Assembly: GCF_014204945.1 (NCBI RefSeq)
Contig: NZ_JACHMN010000002.1
Location: forward strand, 3,743,001 to 3,807,000
Source of the DNA: Allocatelliglobosispora scoriae
GTDB taxonomy: Bacteria; Actinomycetota; Actinomycetes; Mycobacteriales; Micromonosporaceae
Length of the DNA stretch: 64,000 nucleotides
Direction of reading: 5' to 3'
Part shown: piece after piece, positions 34,148-44,161 of the stretch
Numbering within the stretch: position 1 is the stretch's first letter
Layout: every line of letters begins with the position of its first letter
Program-made: the position numbers and the translations under genes
Notes under the pieces: model-generated
Told to the model about the DNA's origin: nothing
Seen by the model: only the letters and a program-made list of their open reading frames with translations
The model's database searches: none

Positions 34148-34877
34148 ACGGGAATTCGAGCTGGTAGACGGCGTAGAGCAGGAGCACCACCATCATCGTC
34201 AGGCCGACGGTGAAGATGATCTGCGGGACCGTGCCGGCGATGTCGAAGAGGTAGGCGAAGGCGACCGTCAGCAGCCCGCCGCCGATCAGCAGGAACCACA
34301 TCACCGCCGGCAGTCCACGGGATGCCGCGGCGAGCCGGTCCTGCCGCGCCGTGCTGATCGCGCCGACGCTGGCGGAGACATCCCTGTACTCGTCGACCGA
34401 CGCGTCGGTGGCGATCATGCCGGGTGCGGTCTCCTCGACGAGCGAGCCGATCCGGTCCAGGGTCACCCAGTCGTCCAGCGGCACGGGCTGGGCGAGGGCC
34501 ATCATCGGCCACTCGTCGCGGATGACGCGTGCGTTGTAGTCGCGCACCGCACCCTGGATCTGCGCGCGGACATCGTCGGGTTGGCCCTCGGCGTACTGGT
34601 AGACCTCGATCAGGGAGGTCGCCTCGGCGTAGGTGTCGGCGCGGGCGCTGGTCATGTGCTCCCACACGTCGAGCACGACGAAGGCGAGCACGATGGCGTA
34701 GAGCACGCCGACGACGGCGAAGACCATGCCGATCGCGTCCACATACCCGTCATGGCGCTCGGTGGGCGAGTATTTCTGCACCACGAGCACGAGCGCACCC
34801 GCGACGACGGCGGTGACGAGCGAAACCAGGATTCCCCCGGTGATCAGACCCACGCCAGGTGAAACGTCATCCGTCAC
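34068..34877 (-). CDS. DUF4239-like (bestrophin-like) membrane protein
   Basis: A 269-residue protein starting at GTG 34877 (VTDDVSPGVGLITGG). The open frame continues upstream, but that part overlaps the divergent secreted-protein gene. Two helices occur near the N-terminus (GLITGGILVSLVTAVVAGALVLVVQ; AIGMVFAVVGVLYAIVLAFVVLDVWEH) and two near the C-terminus (VMWFLLIGGGLLTVAFAYLF; IIFTVGLTMMVVLLLYAVYQLEFPF), with a long helical middle. This is the layout of the DUF4239 family, suggested to be channel-like. It overlaps the VanZ-like gene tail-to-tail by 80 bp. Function is unproven. Confidence 0.75.
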   Translation of the reverse strand: MTDDVSPGVGLITGGILVSLVTAVVAGALVLVVQKYSPTERHDGYVDAIGMVFAVVGVLYAIVLAFVVLDVWEHMTSARADTYAEATSLIEVYQYAEGQPDDVRAQIQGAVRDYNARVIRDEWPMMALAQPVPLDDWVTLDRIGSLVEETAPGMIATDASVDEYRDVSASVGAISTARQDRLAAASRGLPAVMWFLLIGGGLLTVAFAYLFDIAGTVPQIIFTVGLTMMVVLLLYAVYQLEFPFSRAERIGPDAFDYARLRFDQIRQGG

Positions 34878-34906
34878 GCAGGGTGACGCGGAACGTTTGT
34901 CCGGAT

Positions 34907-36187
<1,281 letters not shown>

Positions 36188-36299
36188 GAGTTGCGTCGAT
36201 TGCTGGGGCGTTTTAGGGGCGTTTCAATCGGCAAGATGTCCGTCAAGTGTCCCGGCTTCGGGGTGGTTGTGAGGCGGTGCTGGCCCTAGCGTGAACGCC

Positions 36300-37013
36300 A
36301 TGGCCGAGACGCCGTTGCTCGTCCTCTGGGACGTGGATGGGACGCTCATCTCCAATGGCGGAGTGAGCAAGGAGGCCTATGCCCTCGCCTTCCGGATGCT
36401 GACCGGCCGCACCTCCACCGAGAAGGTCATCACCGATGGAATGACCGACATCGCGATCATGCGTTCGCTCTTCGACCGGCACGGTCTGGAGATCTCGCGC
36501 GATCAGTACGAGCGCCTATTCAAGGTGATGCCGCGCGCGCTCGACTCCCTCGTCGTGCAGCTGCGCAACCGGGGCAAGGCGATGCCCGGCGCCCGGCACG
36601 CCACCCACGCGCTCGCCCACGAGCACAACGTGATCCAGTCGGTGCTCTCGGGCAACGTCGCGGCCAACGCCTTCACCAAGCTCGCCACCTTCGGCCTGCA
36701 CGGATTCCTCGACTTCGAGATCGGCGGTTACGGCTCCGACAGCGAGCAGCGCAACGACCTCGTCGAGATCGCCCGGTCGAAGGCGCTGGAGAAATACAAC
36801 ATCGTCTTCGACTCCTTCACGACCGTGATCGTCGGCGACACCCCGCGCGATGTCGAGGCCGGCAAGGTCGGCGGTGCCTACGTCGTCGCGGTCGCCTCGG
36901 GGGAGTATGACGTCGACGACCTCACCACCCTCGGCGCCGACGTCGTGCTGCCCGACCTGAAGGACACCCCTCGGCTCGTCGAGGCGGTGCTCTCAGCTCG
37001 CCGCGCCCGGTAA
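36300..37013 (+). CDS. HAD superfamily hydrolase (phosphoglycolate phosphatase-like)
   Basis: A 237-residue protein. ATG 36300 is preferred to GTG 36291 because a TAGCGT box at 36287-36292 lies 7 nt before it (leaderless). HAD motif I is WDVDGTL with both Asp near residue 12; motif II is the Ser in SVLSGN near 118; motif III is the Lys of RSKALEKYN near 160; motif IV is VIVGDTPRDVEAGK near 180. A helical cap lies between motifs I and II (C1 type). It dephosphorylates a small phosphoester not identified here. Its 3' end overlaps the convergent HTH-PLD gene by 21 bp. Confidence 0.9.
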   Translation: MAETPLLVLWDVDGTLISNGGVSKEAYALAFRMLTGRTSTEKVITDGMTDIAIMRSLFDRHGLEISRDQYERLFKVMPRALDSLVVQLRNRGKAMPGARHATHALAHEHNVIQSVLSGNVAANAFTKLATFGLHGFLDFEIGGYGSDSEQRNDLVEIARSKALEKYNIVFDSFTTVIVGDTPRDVEAGKVGGAYVVAVASGEYDVDDLTTLGADVVLPDLKDTPRLVEAVLSARRAR

Positions 37014-37742
37014 GTAGGGGTAGCCGGCATCCCAGACCCGCTCCAGCGAGTCCGCATAGGTGCCGAAGAGATCGCCGCCCTCGACCCGCCGCAGGTGCAG
37101 GATCGGCGCCATGTAGCCGTAGACCCCGTAGGCGTGCTGGTTGACCAGCATCTCGTCGTCGTAGATGAAGATCGAGTTGTAGAGCGTCGTGCGGTGCAGG
37201 CGGAACTCGATGTTCGGCGTCCCCAGCAGCGGCCGGTAATAGGCGATCGCCATCCGGACCCGCCCCACCAGACCCTCGAAGAGCTGCTCCTCCACGCCGC
37301 GCAGCGCCACCTCGGGCGAATCGGGGTCGCCGAGCGCGATCCGGATCCGGCACCCCGCCGCCGCCTTGTCCCGCAGCAGGCGGATCGACTCCGGGTTGTC
37401 CTCCGGCAGGAACAGGCTCGCGTACGCCATCAGGGTGATCTCGCGCTGCGCGTCCCGCAGCAGGTCCAGCCAGAGCGCCTTCGGTGTCTGCGCCCGGTGC
37501 GGATAGAACGTCACCACCTCCGACTCGGTCGCGGTCGCGTTCGTCTCGACCAGCGCCGGCCACAGCCAATTGGGCTGGGCGCCGAGCACCCTCGCGGCGG
37601 CGAGAGCCGTGGTCCGGTGCGGGACGACGCCCCGGGTGATCCAACGCTCGACGGTCTTGGGGTCGACGCCCAGCTCACCGGCGAGTTTCGGCGTGGAGTA
37701 GCCACCCGTCCCCATCGCGCTGCGCAGCCGCTCGTTTGCCAC
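36993..37742 (-). CDS. Helix-turn-helix protein with C-terminal PLD-like domain
   Basis: A 249-residue protein from GTG 37742; a TTG 39 bp upstream is also in frame. The N-terminal HTH is STPKLAGELGVDPKTVERWITRGVVPHRTTALAAARVLG (about residues 14-52). The C-terminal domain (about 80-245) has an alternating pattern resembling one half of a phospholipase D/nuclease fold: ITLMAYASLFLPE, CRIRIALGDPDSPE, and EFRLHRTTLYNSIFIYDDEMLVNQHAYG, the last corresponding to the HxK region but without the His-Lys pair. It may bind DNA and a nucleotide or phosphate ligand without cleaving it. I cannot name a function. Confidence 0.75.
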   Translation of the reverse strand: MANERLRSAMGTGGYSTPKLAGELGVDPKTVERWITRGVVPHRTTALAAARVLGAQPNWLWPALVETNATATESEVVTFYPHRAQTPKALWLDLLRDAQREITLMAYASLFLPEDNPESIRLLRDKAAAGCRIRIALGDPDSPEVALRGVEEQLFEGLVGRVRMAIAYYRPLLGTPNIEFRLHRTTLYNSIFIYDDEMLVNQHAYGVYGYMAPILHLRRVEGGDLFGTYADSLERVWDAGYPYLPGAAS

Positions 37743-37913
37743 TGGATATCCCGTTCCAGGAAGGTCATTCGTTTGCGTCAATGATGGGGCACGCGACCGG
37801 TTATGGGGAGTCCCGCAACCAGCGCGTTATCGGGATGGGTCATGATCGCGGGCATATCTCCTCGCGTTCGGGCTGTGCTGCCGCCGGTGGCGCGCCTGGC
37901 TAGCCGACTCATT

Positions 37914-37980
37914 CTCATCCAGGGACACGTTGTGGCTGTCTCAGCGGTCCTGAGGCAGCCACAACGTGTCCCTGGATGAG
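37914..37980. repeat. 67-bp inverted repeat with 25-bp perfect arms
   Basis: Arms start CTCATCCAGGGACACGTTGT and end at the mirror CTGGATGAG. Inside, CTCAG-N5-CTGAG extends the stem to about 31 bp after one G.U-type pair. It lies about 170 bp upstream of the HTH-PLD start in a 446-bp space (37743-38188) that holds no gene. A degenerate AACTCTT-family copy (38003-38029) is 23 bp away. Confidence 0.9.
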
Positions 37981-38002
37981 CTCGGGTGCGCCCGTGGGAG
38001 CC

Positions 38003-38029
38003 GACCCTTGAGGGGTTGCTGGGATCTTG
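38003..38029. repeat. Degenerate AACTCTT family copy 6
   Basis: GACCCTTGAGGGGTTGCTGGGATCTTG aligns with the right two-thirds of the reference copy. ACCCTTGAGGGGT still folds as a stem with one G.U pair, although four bases differ from the reference core. Confidence 0.55.
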
Positions 38030-38149
38030 CTGGATCAGCGGTTGTGCCACAGGACGCTCCGTGGAAGGACGTGGACCAGTAATGCCAGGCAGTCGGAGCG
38101 GCTGGCCGTCCCTCACCATGTGAGTCTCGCCCCTATCGGCTGAATGCAG

Positions 38150-38181
38150 AAGGGCCAGGTCACCGAAGTGACCTGGCCCTT
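38150..38181 (-). terminator. Terminator of tRNA-Pro, 14-bp stem
   Basis: AAGGGCCAGGTCAC and its exact complement flank a 4-nt loop, 7 bp beyond the tRNA 3' end in its direction of transcription. Confidence 0.85.
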
Positions 38182-38188
38182 GCCTCTG

Positions 38189-38262
<74 letters not shown>

Positions 38263-38329
38263 AGGCGTGCCGACAAATAGTAGCTGACGGCACGCTCCCC
38301 GCAAACTCAGTACCCCCGTGGCGTCCCGG

Positions 38330-39211
38330 TCACCGGGGGATGATCGTCAGAATCGACGCCTCGGGGCGGCAGGCGAACCGCACCGGCGCGGTCGGGTGGG
38401 TGCCGAGACCGGCGCTGACGTGCAGGTAGGAGTCGGTGCCGGGCCAGCGGTGCAGGCCCCGGGCCATCCGCCGGTCCAGGCCGCAGTTGGTCACCAGGGC
38501 ACCCACGCCGGGTACGCGTACCTGCCCCCCGTGGGTGTGTCCGGCGAGCAGGAGCTGGTATCCGTCGGCGGACATCGCGTCGAGCAGGCGGGGTTCGGGG
38601 GAGTGCAGCAGCCCGAGCCGCAGGTCGGAGGTGCTGGATGCGAGCACGGAGTGGTAGGCGTCGCGCCCGATGTGCGGGTCGTCGACGCCGATCAGCTCGA
38701 CGACGCGTCCGCCCGCCTTGACGGTGGTGTGCGCATTGTTGAGGTCGGCCCAGCCCGCCCCGACGAAGAGACTGCGCAACTCCTCGTAAGGCAGGTCGAC
38801 GCCGTGTTCGTATTCGTCGCGGTGGGAGAAGTAGGAGAACGGGCTCTTCCAGACCGGTCCGGAGTAGTCGTTGGAGCCGAAGACGAAGGCGCCGGGGTAG
38901 TGCAGGAGCGGGCCGAGGGTCCGCTCGATCGCGGGCATGACGTCCGGATGTGCCATGTTGTCGCCGGTGACGACGACCAGGTCGGGGTCGAGGGCGGCCA
39001 GCTCCGCGACCCACCGCTGCTTGCGCTGCTGGGCGGGGGTCAGGTGCAGGTCGGAGAGGTGCAGGATGCGCAGGGGCTCCGCGTCCGGCGCCAGCACCGG
39101 CACGTCGAATCGGCGCAGCGTGAAGAGGTTGCGTTCGACGACCGAGGCGTAAGCGAAGGTGGCGGCGCCCGCCACGACGACGCCGGCGGCCAATTTTCCG
39201 AGCGGGCTCAT
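38330..39211 (-). CDS. Membrane-anchored metallophosphoesterase (YkuE/Rv3683-like)
   Basis: A 293-residue protein with one N-terminal helix (KLAAGVVVAGAATFAYASVV). The calcineurin-like metal site is complete: LSDLHL near 52, VVTGDNM near 80, GSNDYSG near 112 (GNHD block variant with Ser for His-adjacent Asn context), GLLHSPEP near 205 and LAGHTHGGQ near 225. The substrate is unknown; YkuE relatives act at the membrane. The position near whiB4 and ponA2 matches the M. tuberculosis Rv3683-Rv3681c order. Confidence 0.92.
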   Translation of the reverse strand: MSPLGKLAAGVVVAGAATFAYASVVERNLFTLRRFDVPVLAPDAEPLRILHLSDLHLTPAQQRKQRWVAELAALDPDLVVVTGDNMAHPDVMPAIERTLGPLLHYPGAFVFGSNDYSGPVWKSPFSYFSHRDEYEHGVDLPYEELRSLFVGAGWADLNNAHTTVKAGGRVVELIGVDDPHIGRDAYHSVLASSTSDLRLGLLHSPEPRLLDAMSADGYQLLLAGHTHGGQVRVPGVGALVTNCGLDRRMARGLHRWPGTDSYLHVSAGLGTHPTAPVRFACRPEASILTIIPR

Positions 39212-39236
39212 GCACGTAAGGGTAGTTTCTCAACCC

Positions 39237-39692
39237 GTGAGCACTCTCAAAGACCGGCTGACCGCTGACATGCGGCAGGCAATGAAGGACCGGGACACCA
39301 CCGTCACCTCCACCCTGCGGATGGCGCTGACCGCCATCGGCAACGTCGAGGTCGCGGGCACGGTGAAGCGGGAACTCTCCGATGACGAGGTGCTGGCCGT
39401 GCTGATCAAGGAGGCGAAGAAGCGCCGCGAGGCGTCCACCGCCTTCGCCGACGCCGGTCGGGCGGAGCAGGCGGAGAAGGAGCTCGCTGAGGAAGCGGTG
39501 CTCTCGGCGTACCTGCCGCGTCAGCTTTCCGACGATGAGCTGGTGGCGGCGGTCACAGCCGCGCTCACCGCGGGTGGGTTCTCCGGCCCCGGCTCGATGG
39601 GCCCGGCCATGAAGGCGGTCAAGGCCGTGGTGGGCGACCAAGCCGACGGGGGCAGGCTCTCGGCGGAGGTACGCCGCCAGTTGACCGCCTGA
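39237..39692 (+). CDS. GatB/YqeY domain protein
   Basis: A 151-residue protein. GTG 39237 (MSTLKDRLTADMRQAMKDRD) is the family start; a TAGTTT box at 39223-39228 lies 8 nt upstream, so the mRNA is probably leaderless. The sequence shows the family's two helical halves: TLRMALTAIGNVEV, DEVLAVLIKEAKKRREASTAFADAGR, and the C-terminal YLPRQLSDDELVAAVTAAL with GSMGPAMKAVKAVVGDQADGGRLSAEVRRQL. The domain is shared with the tRNA-binding tail of GatB; the free-standing protein's function is not established. Confidence 0.93.
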   Translation: MSTLKDRLTADMRQAMKDRDTTVTSTLRMALTAIGNVEVAGTVKRELSDDEVLAVLIKEAKKRREASTAFADAGRAEQAEKELAEEAVLSAYLPRQLSDDELVAAVTAALTAGGFSGPGSMGPAMKAVKAVVGDQADGGRLSAEVRRQLTA

Positions 39693-39714
39693 CCCGGCTG
39701 ATTGCCCCAAGACG

Positions 39715-39757
39715 CCAACAGGGGGACCGTGCCCGGCCGGCACGGTCCCCCTGTTGG
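39715..39757. terminator. Bidirectional terminator between yqeY-like and whiB genes, 19-bp perfect stem
   Basis: CCAACAGGGGGACCGTGCC and its exact complement flank a 5-nt loop. It lies 22 bp past one stop and 6 bp past the other, in a convergent space. On the plus strand TTGG follows; there is no clear U-tract. Confidence 0.88.
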
Positions 39758-39763
39758 TTGGCT

Positions 39764-40057
39764 CTAAGCAGTGACCAGCTGCTTGTCGTTCTGCTTCATG
39801 GCGGTCTCGAAGGTCCGCCGCCAGCTCACCACCTGCGGGTGCCGACGGAGCAGAGCACGGCGCTCACGCTCAGTCATGCCACCCCAGACACCGAACTCGA
39901 TCCGGTTGTCGAGTGCGTCTGCCAGGCACTCGTAGCGAACCGGACAACCGCGGCATACGCGTTTTGCGACATTCTGCTCGGCGCCCTGCACGAAGAGTGC
40001 ATCCGGGTCGCCGTTGCGGCATGCCGCCATGCTCGGCCAATCCGTGACCATGCCCAT
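39764..40057 (-). CDS. whiB4: WhiB-family iron-sulfur transcription factor, WhiB4-like
   Basis: A 97-residue protein from ATG 40057, with GGGGGGA upstream. Four cysteines (AAC near 13, then CRGC and YEC near 35-45, C-x2-C-x5-C) bind a 4Fe-4S cluster, and GVWGGMTERERR is the WhiB turn followed by the basic C-terminal DNA-binding region. WhiB4 in mycobacteria senses oxidation and nitric oxide. Assignment to WhiB4 rests on position: it is divergent from the ponA2-like gene and near the metallophosphoesterase, as in M. tuberculosis. The 411-bp divergent space (40058-40468) shows no palindrome I could name. Confidence 0.88.
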   Translation of the reverse strand: MGMVTDWPSMAACRNGDPDALFVQGAEQNVAKRVCRGCPVRYECLADALDNRIEFGVWGGMTERERRALLRRHPQVVSWRRTFETAMKQNDKQLVTA

Positions 40058-40468
40058 GTTCCACGTCCCCCCTTGCTTCCGACCACTCCGCTCGGGCCCG
40101 TCTGACGTCGCGCCGCGAACGGGGCAATCGCCCCCGACCGCCCCCGAGGCCTGTCCTCGCCAACGTGGGCACGCTGGCGCTGACTCCCTCCCCGCAATGG
40201 CACCGCGGGCGGCAATGTCTCGCCGGACCATCATGCTCCGTAGTCACGCGGTTACGCAACGTTGTCGGCGGAATCGCCTGTATCGGATTTTTGGCGCGTT
40301 TCACTCCGGCATGGGTTCTGTGGATCTTCAGCCTGACAACGGCCGTGAAGGATCTTCTGGTAACTCGCAACCGCACGCCGGGGGTCGTGCGTCTTGGACA
40401 ACGAGAACGAGCCCTTTAGGTCGCGGCCCAGGCTGGCTGCTCTCTGATGTCCCAACTACTCTGAGGCG

Positions 40469-42988
40469 GTGACCCGGATGCCCAAGCGTGACCACAGCGT
40501 GCTCGCGAACGTGTCGTCCCTATTGCTCTGTGGTCTGCTGGCCGGAGTGGTAGTGGCTGCGGCGGCGTTCCCAGCGATCGCCATGTCCGGCCTCGCGGCC
40601 AAGGCAGGGGCCAAAGCCTTCGGTGACCTCCCCGTCGAGCTGACCCTCAAGACCTCCCCCCAGATCAGCTATGTCTACGCCTCCGACGGCAAGACGCTGC
40701 TGGCGCTGATGTACGACGAGAACCGCCGCAACGTGCGCCTCGACGAGATCGCGCCGATCATGCAGAAGGCGATCGTCGCGGCCGAGGACCACAAGTTCTA
40801 CGAGCACAACGGCGTCGACATGAAGGGCATCGCCCGCGCCTTCGTCGCCAACAAGCAGGCCGGCGAGACCGAGCAGGGCGCCTCGACGCTGACGATGCAG
40901 TTCGTCCGCCTCGCCGTCTCCTACTCCACCAACAGCCCCAACAAGATGCTGACCGCCACCGAGGACACCGCCCAGCGCAAGCTCCTGGAGATCAAGAACG
41001 CCCTCGCGGTCGAGGAGCGGATGACCAAGGAGCAGATCCTCGAGGGCTACCTGAACATGGCCTTCTACGGCAACGGCGCCTTCGGGATCTACGCCGCCAG
41101 CCAGGTCTACTTCAACAAGGAGCCCAAGGACCTCACGGCGCCCGAGGCGGCGTTCCTCGCGGGTCTGGTCAAGTCGCCGTCCAACTACAACCCGGTCGGT
41201 CTCGACAACGCGATCGACCCCGACGGGTTCAAGAAGGGCAAGGACCGGCGCGACTGGGTCATCGGGCAGATGCACGAGATCGGCGCGATCGACGACGCCG
41301 GTCAGACCGCCGCGCTCAAGACCGAGCTGACGATCGTCGGCAAGCGGGCGCCCAAGGGCTGCTTCGCCACGATCAAGGCCCACTGGGGCTTCTTCTGCGA
41401 CTTCCTGACCCGCTGGTGGATGCAGCAGGATGCCTTCGGCGCCAACGAGTACGAGCGCGAGCGCGCACTCAACAGCGGTGGCTACAAGATCATTTCTTCG
41501 CTCGACATCGTCACGCAGGAGTCGGCGAAGAAGACGGTCGAGAAGCAGCTCAAGACGGGCAGCAAGCTCGCACTGATGTCCGCCTCGATCGAGCCCGGCT
41601 CCGGCAAGGTGCGCTCGCTCGCGGTCAACCGCAACTTCAAGATCGATGACCCGAAGAACCCGCAGAACGGGGTCAACACCGACCCGAAGAAGCGGGCACT
41701 CGGCATCCGGGGCACCTACCCCAACACGGCCAACCCGCTGATGACCGGCGACGACTACGGTTACCAGTTCGGCTCCACCTTCAAGATCTTCACGCTGGTG
41801 GCAGCCCTGGAGCGGGGCATGCCGCTGGACACCAACATCAAGGCCGACAGCACCTTCGTCTCGAAGTTCCCAGTCGGCTCCGGCCCGGCGAGCTGCGGCG
41901 GCTACTGGTGCCCGGGCAACGCCAACCCCGGTTGGATGAACGGCGTCCGCAACATGTGGAGCGGTTTCGGCCGCTCCGTGAACACCTACTTCGCCCAGCT
42001 CATCCAGCGCGTCGGACCGAAATACGTCATCGACGCGGCCACCCGGATGGGTCTGAAGTTCCGCGGCGACGCCACCAAGTGCTGCTCTGACGCCTACTAC
42101 GCCAAGCACCCGGACGCGTGGGGCGCCTTCACCCTGGGCGTCACCTCCAACACCCCGCTGGAGACCGCCAACGCGTACGCGACGCTCGCCGCCGACGGCA
42201 CCTACTGCGAGCCGACGCCGGTGGAGAGCATCACCGACGCCGGAGGCAAGGTGCTCGACGTGGGCAACCCGCGCTGCAAGAAGGTGATCGAGACCGATGT
42301 GGCCCGGGCTGCCGTCGACGCCGCCCGGTGCCCGCTCGGTGACAGCTCGCTCTACGGCAAGTGCGACGGCGGCACCGCGACGAACGTCCGCGGCATCGTC
42401 GGCCGTCAGGTCGCCGGCAAGTCCGGCACCACCGACGAGAACCGTACGGCGGCCTTCGTCTCCATGACCCCGCAGCTCGCGGTCGCTTCGATCCTCGCCG
42501 ACCCGGACTACACGCTCGCCTCGATGCCGACCAACAGCCACCCGATCGCCAACCCCGCCTCCTACATAGTGCTGCGGGACGCGATGAAGGGTAAGCCGGT
42601 CCAGAAGTTCCAGAAGCCGGAGAACCAGAAGATCGTCTACGGCACCCCGGTCAAGATCCCGTCCATCCCGGCCTGTGCCACGGTCGCCGCGGCCCAGAGC
42701 ATCCTGAAGAACAGCGGGTTCCAGGTCGACATCGACACGAAGCCGATCGACTCCGCCTGCCCCGCGGGCACCTTCGCGGGCACCAACCCGACCGGCCGGG
42801 CGCAGAAGAACGGCCTGGTCGTGATCCAGATCAGCAACGGCAAGAAGGCACCGACGGTCCCGCCCGGCCCCGGTGCCGGCGGCGGGCCCGGCGGTCCGGG
42901 TGGCGGACGGCGGGTCCAGCCCGATCAGGTGGGCTTCACCCTGACCTGCCCGCCGATCTGCCGTAACGAGGAGCGCTACAACCTCTAG
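40469..42988 (+). CDS. ponA2: Bifunctional penicillin-binding protein with PASTA domain (PonA2-like)
   Basis: An 839-residue class A PBP that polymerises and crosslinks peptidoglycan. One N-terminal helix (LLLCGLLAGVVVAAAAFPAIA) is followed by the GT51 glycosyltransferase with AAEDHKFYEHNGVD near 105, QGASTLTMQ near 140 and RKLLEIKNALAVE near 172. The transpeptidase has SxxK in GSTFK near 434, SVNTYF (SxN) near 505 and KSGT near 650. One PASTA domain (about 725-790) and a Gly/Pro-rich tail end the protein. TACTCT at 40457-40462 lies 6 nt before GTG 40469, indicating a leaderless mRNA; ATG 40478 is an alternative. Confidence 0.95.
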   Translation: MTRMPKRDHSVLANVSSLLLCGLLAGVVVAAAAFPAIAMSGLAAKAGAKAFGDLPVELTLKTSPQISYVYASDGKTLLALMYDENRRNVRLDEIAPIMQKAIVAAEDHKFYEHNGVDMKGIARAFVANKQAGETEQGASTLTMQFVRLAVSYSTNSPNKMLTATEDTAQRKLLEIKNALAVEERMTKEQILEGYLNMAFYGNGAFGIYAASQVYFNKEPKDLTAPEAAFLAGLVKSPSNYNPVGLDNAIDPDGFKKGKDRRDWVIGQMHEIGAIDDAGQTAALKTELTIVGKRAPKGCFATIKAHWGFFCDFLTRWWMQQDAFGANEYERERALNSGGYKIISSLDIVTQESAKKTVEKQLKTGSKLALMSASIEPGSGKVRSLAVNRNFKIDDPKNPQNGVNTDPKKRALGIRGTYPNTANPLMTGDDYGYQFGSTFKIFTLVAALERGMPLDTNIKADSTFVSKFPVGSGPASCGGYWCPGNANPGWMNGVRNMWSGFGRSVNTYFAQLIQRVGPKYVIDAATRMGLKFRGDATKCCSDAYYAKHPDAWGAFTLGVTSNTPLETANAYATLAADGTYCEPTPVESITDAGGKVLDVGNPRCKKVIETDVARAAVDAARCPLGDSSLYGKCDGGTATNVRGIVGRQVAGKSGTTDENRTAAFVSMTPQLAVASILADPDYTLASMPTNSHPIANPASYIVLRDAMKGKPVQKFQKPENQKIVYGTPVKIPSIPACATVAAAQSILKNSGFQVDIDTKPIDSACPAGTFAGTNPTGRAQKNGLVVIQISNGKKAPTVPPGPGAGGGPGGPGGGRRVQPDQVGFTLTCPPICRNEERYNL

Positions 42989-43000
42989 AAACGCGTCAAC

Positions 43001-43038
43001 GACGATGGCGCCCCCGGATCTCCGGAGGCGCCATCGTC
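43001..43038. terminator. Bidirectional terminator after ponA2
   Basis: GACGATGGCGCC and its exact complement enclose a smaller CCGGA-TCTCCGG stem. It lies 12 bp past the ponA2 stop and 13 bp past the ArsA-like stop on the other strand. Confidence 0.85.
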
Positions 43039-43051
43039 ATGTCCGGGACCG

Positions 43052-44161
43052 CTACGCCAGGATGGCGCGCAGGCCGTCGAGGTCGTGCACATCCGTTGCC
43101 TGAGCGGCGATCGCCAGCACCGGGACCTGGGGGAACTCGCCGGTGAACCGGCCGATCACCCGCTGCTCGCGCTCCGCCTGCTCGGCGACGGCCGCGTGGA
43201 TCCGCAGCGCGTCGGCGGCGACGGGGAACTCCGCCGCGATCGAGTCGGCGGCGGCGAGCGCCTCCGCCGCGGAGATCTCGGCCGCACCGGTCTGATGCAC
43301 CCGGTTGAGAACCAGCCCAGCCAGCGGCATCCGCTCCTCGCCGAGCCGGCCGGCGAAGAAGGCCGCCTCGCGGACGGCGTCGGGCTCCGGCGCCGCGACC
43401 ACCAGGAACGCCGTCTGGGGATCCTGGAGGACCCGATAGGTCTGCTCGGACCGCTCGCGGAACCCGCCGAACATCGAGTCGAGCGCCGCGACGAAGCCCG
43501 AGAGATCGGTGAGCAGCTGCGCACCGAGGATCTTCTGGACCGCCTTCGAGAAGAGCCCGAACGACGCCGTGACCAGGTTGAAGACGCTGCGCCCGCCGGC
43601 CTTGGCCGGGGCGATCAGCAGCCGGAGCATCTTGCCGTCGAGGAAGCGGCCCAGGCGGGCCGGTGCGTCGAGGAAGTCCAGCGCCGACCGTGAGGGCGGG
43701 GTGTCGACGACGATGAGATCCCAGTCCTTCGAGGCGCGGAGCTGGGCGAGCTTCTCCATCGCCATGTATTCCTGAGTGCCGGAGAAGGTCGAGCTCATCG
43801 CCTGGTAGAACGGGTTCGCGAAGATCTCCTTGGCCCGGGCCGGCTCGGTGTGGGCGGCCACGACCTCGTCGAAGGTCCGCTTCATGTCGAGCATCATCGC
43901 TGAGAGCTCGCCACCGGCGCTCTCGTCCATGCCGGTGACGGCGCGCGGGGTGTTGTCGAGCTCGGTCAGGCCCAGCGACTGCGCCAGGCGGCGGGCCGGG
44001 TCGATCGTGAGCACGACGACATGGCGCCCGTGCCGCTCCGCCGCGCGTAGGGCAAGTGCGGCAGCCGTGGTCGTCTTGCCCACCCCGCCCGATCCGCAGC
44101 AGACCACGATCCGCACGGACGCGTCACTGAGGAGCCCGTCGACATCCAGAGAATGACTCAC
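43052..44161 (-). CDS. ArsA-like anion-transporting ATPase (Rv3680-like)
   Basis: A 369-residue soluble P-loop ATPase. The deviant Walker A is CGSGGVGKTTTAA near residue 22-34, the switch I/Asp region is LTIDPARRLAQSLGL near 55, and WDLIVVDTPPSRSALDFLD near 145-160 is Walker B. Signature NRVH follows near 300. The family is related to arsenite and tail-anchored-protein ATPases (ArsA/GET3). Its start overlaps the stop of the second ArsA-like gene by 4 bp, and the two probably act as a heteromer; in M. tuberculosis the Rv3679-Rv3680 pair forms such a complex. No arsenic genes are nearby. Confidence 0.92.
   Translation of the reverse strand: MSHSLDVDGLLSDASVRIVVCCGSGGVGKTTTAAALALRAAERHGRHVVVLTIDPARRLAQSLGLTELDNTPRAVTGMDESAGGELSAMMLDMKRTFDEVVAAHTEPARAKEIFANPFYQAMSSTFSGTQEYMAMEKLAQLRASKDWDLIVVDTPPSRSALDFLDAPARLGRFLDGKMLRLLIAPAKAGGRSVFNLVTASFGLFSKAVQKILGAQLLTDLSGFVAALDSMFGGFRERSEQTYRVLQDPQTAFLVVAAPEPDAVREAAFFAGRLGEERMPLAGLVLNRVHQTGAAEISAAEALAAADSIAAEFPVAADALRIHAAVAEQAEREQRVIGRFTGEFPQVPVLAIAAQATDVHDLDGLRAILA

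Noticed and set aside
37778-38119. Open frame of 113 codons on the minus strand
   Set aside because: It runs through a long inverted repeat, has no family resemblance, no ribosome-binding site and odd composition, so it is not a gene.
40520-42541. Very long minus-strand frame opposite ponA2
   Set aside because: High GC leaves antisense frames open; its composition is Arg/Val/Gly-rich without domains, while the plus-strand frame has all PBP motifs.
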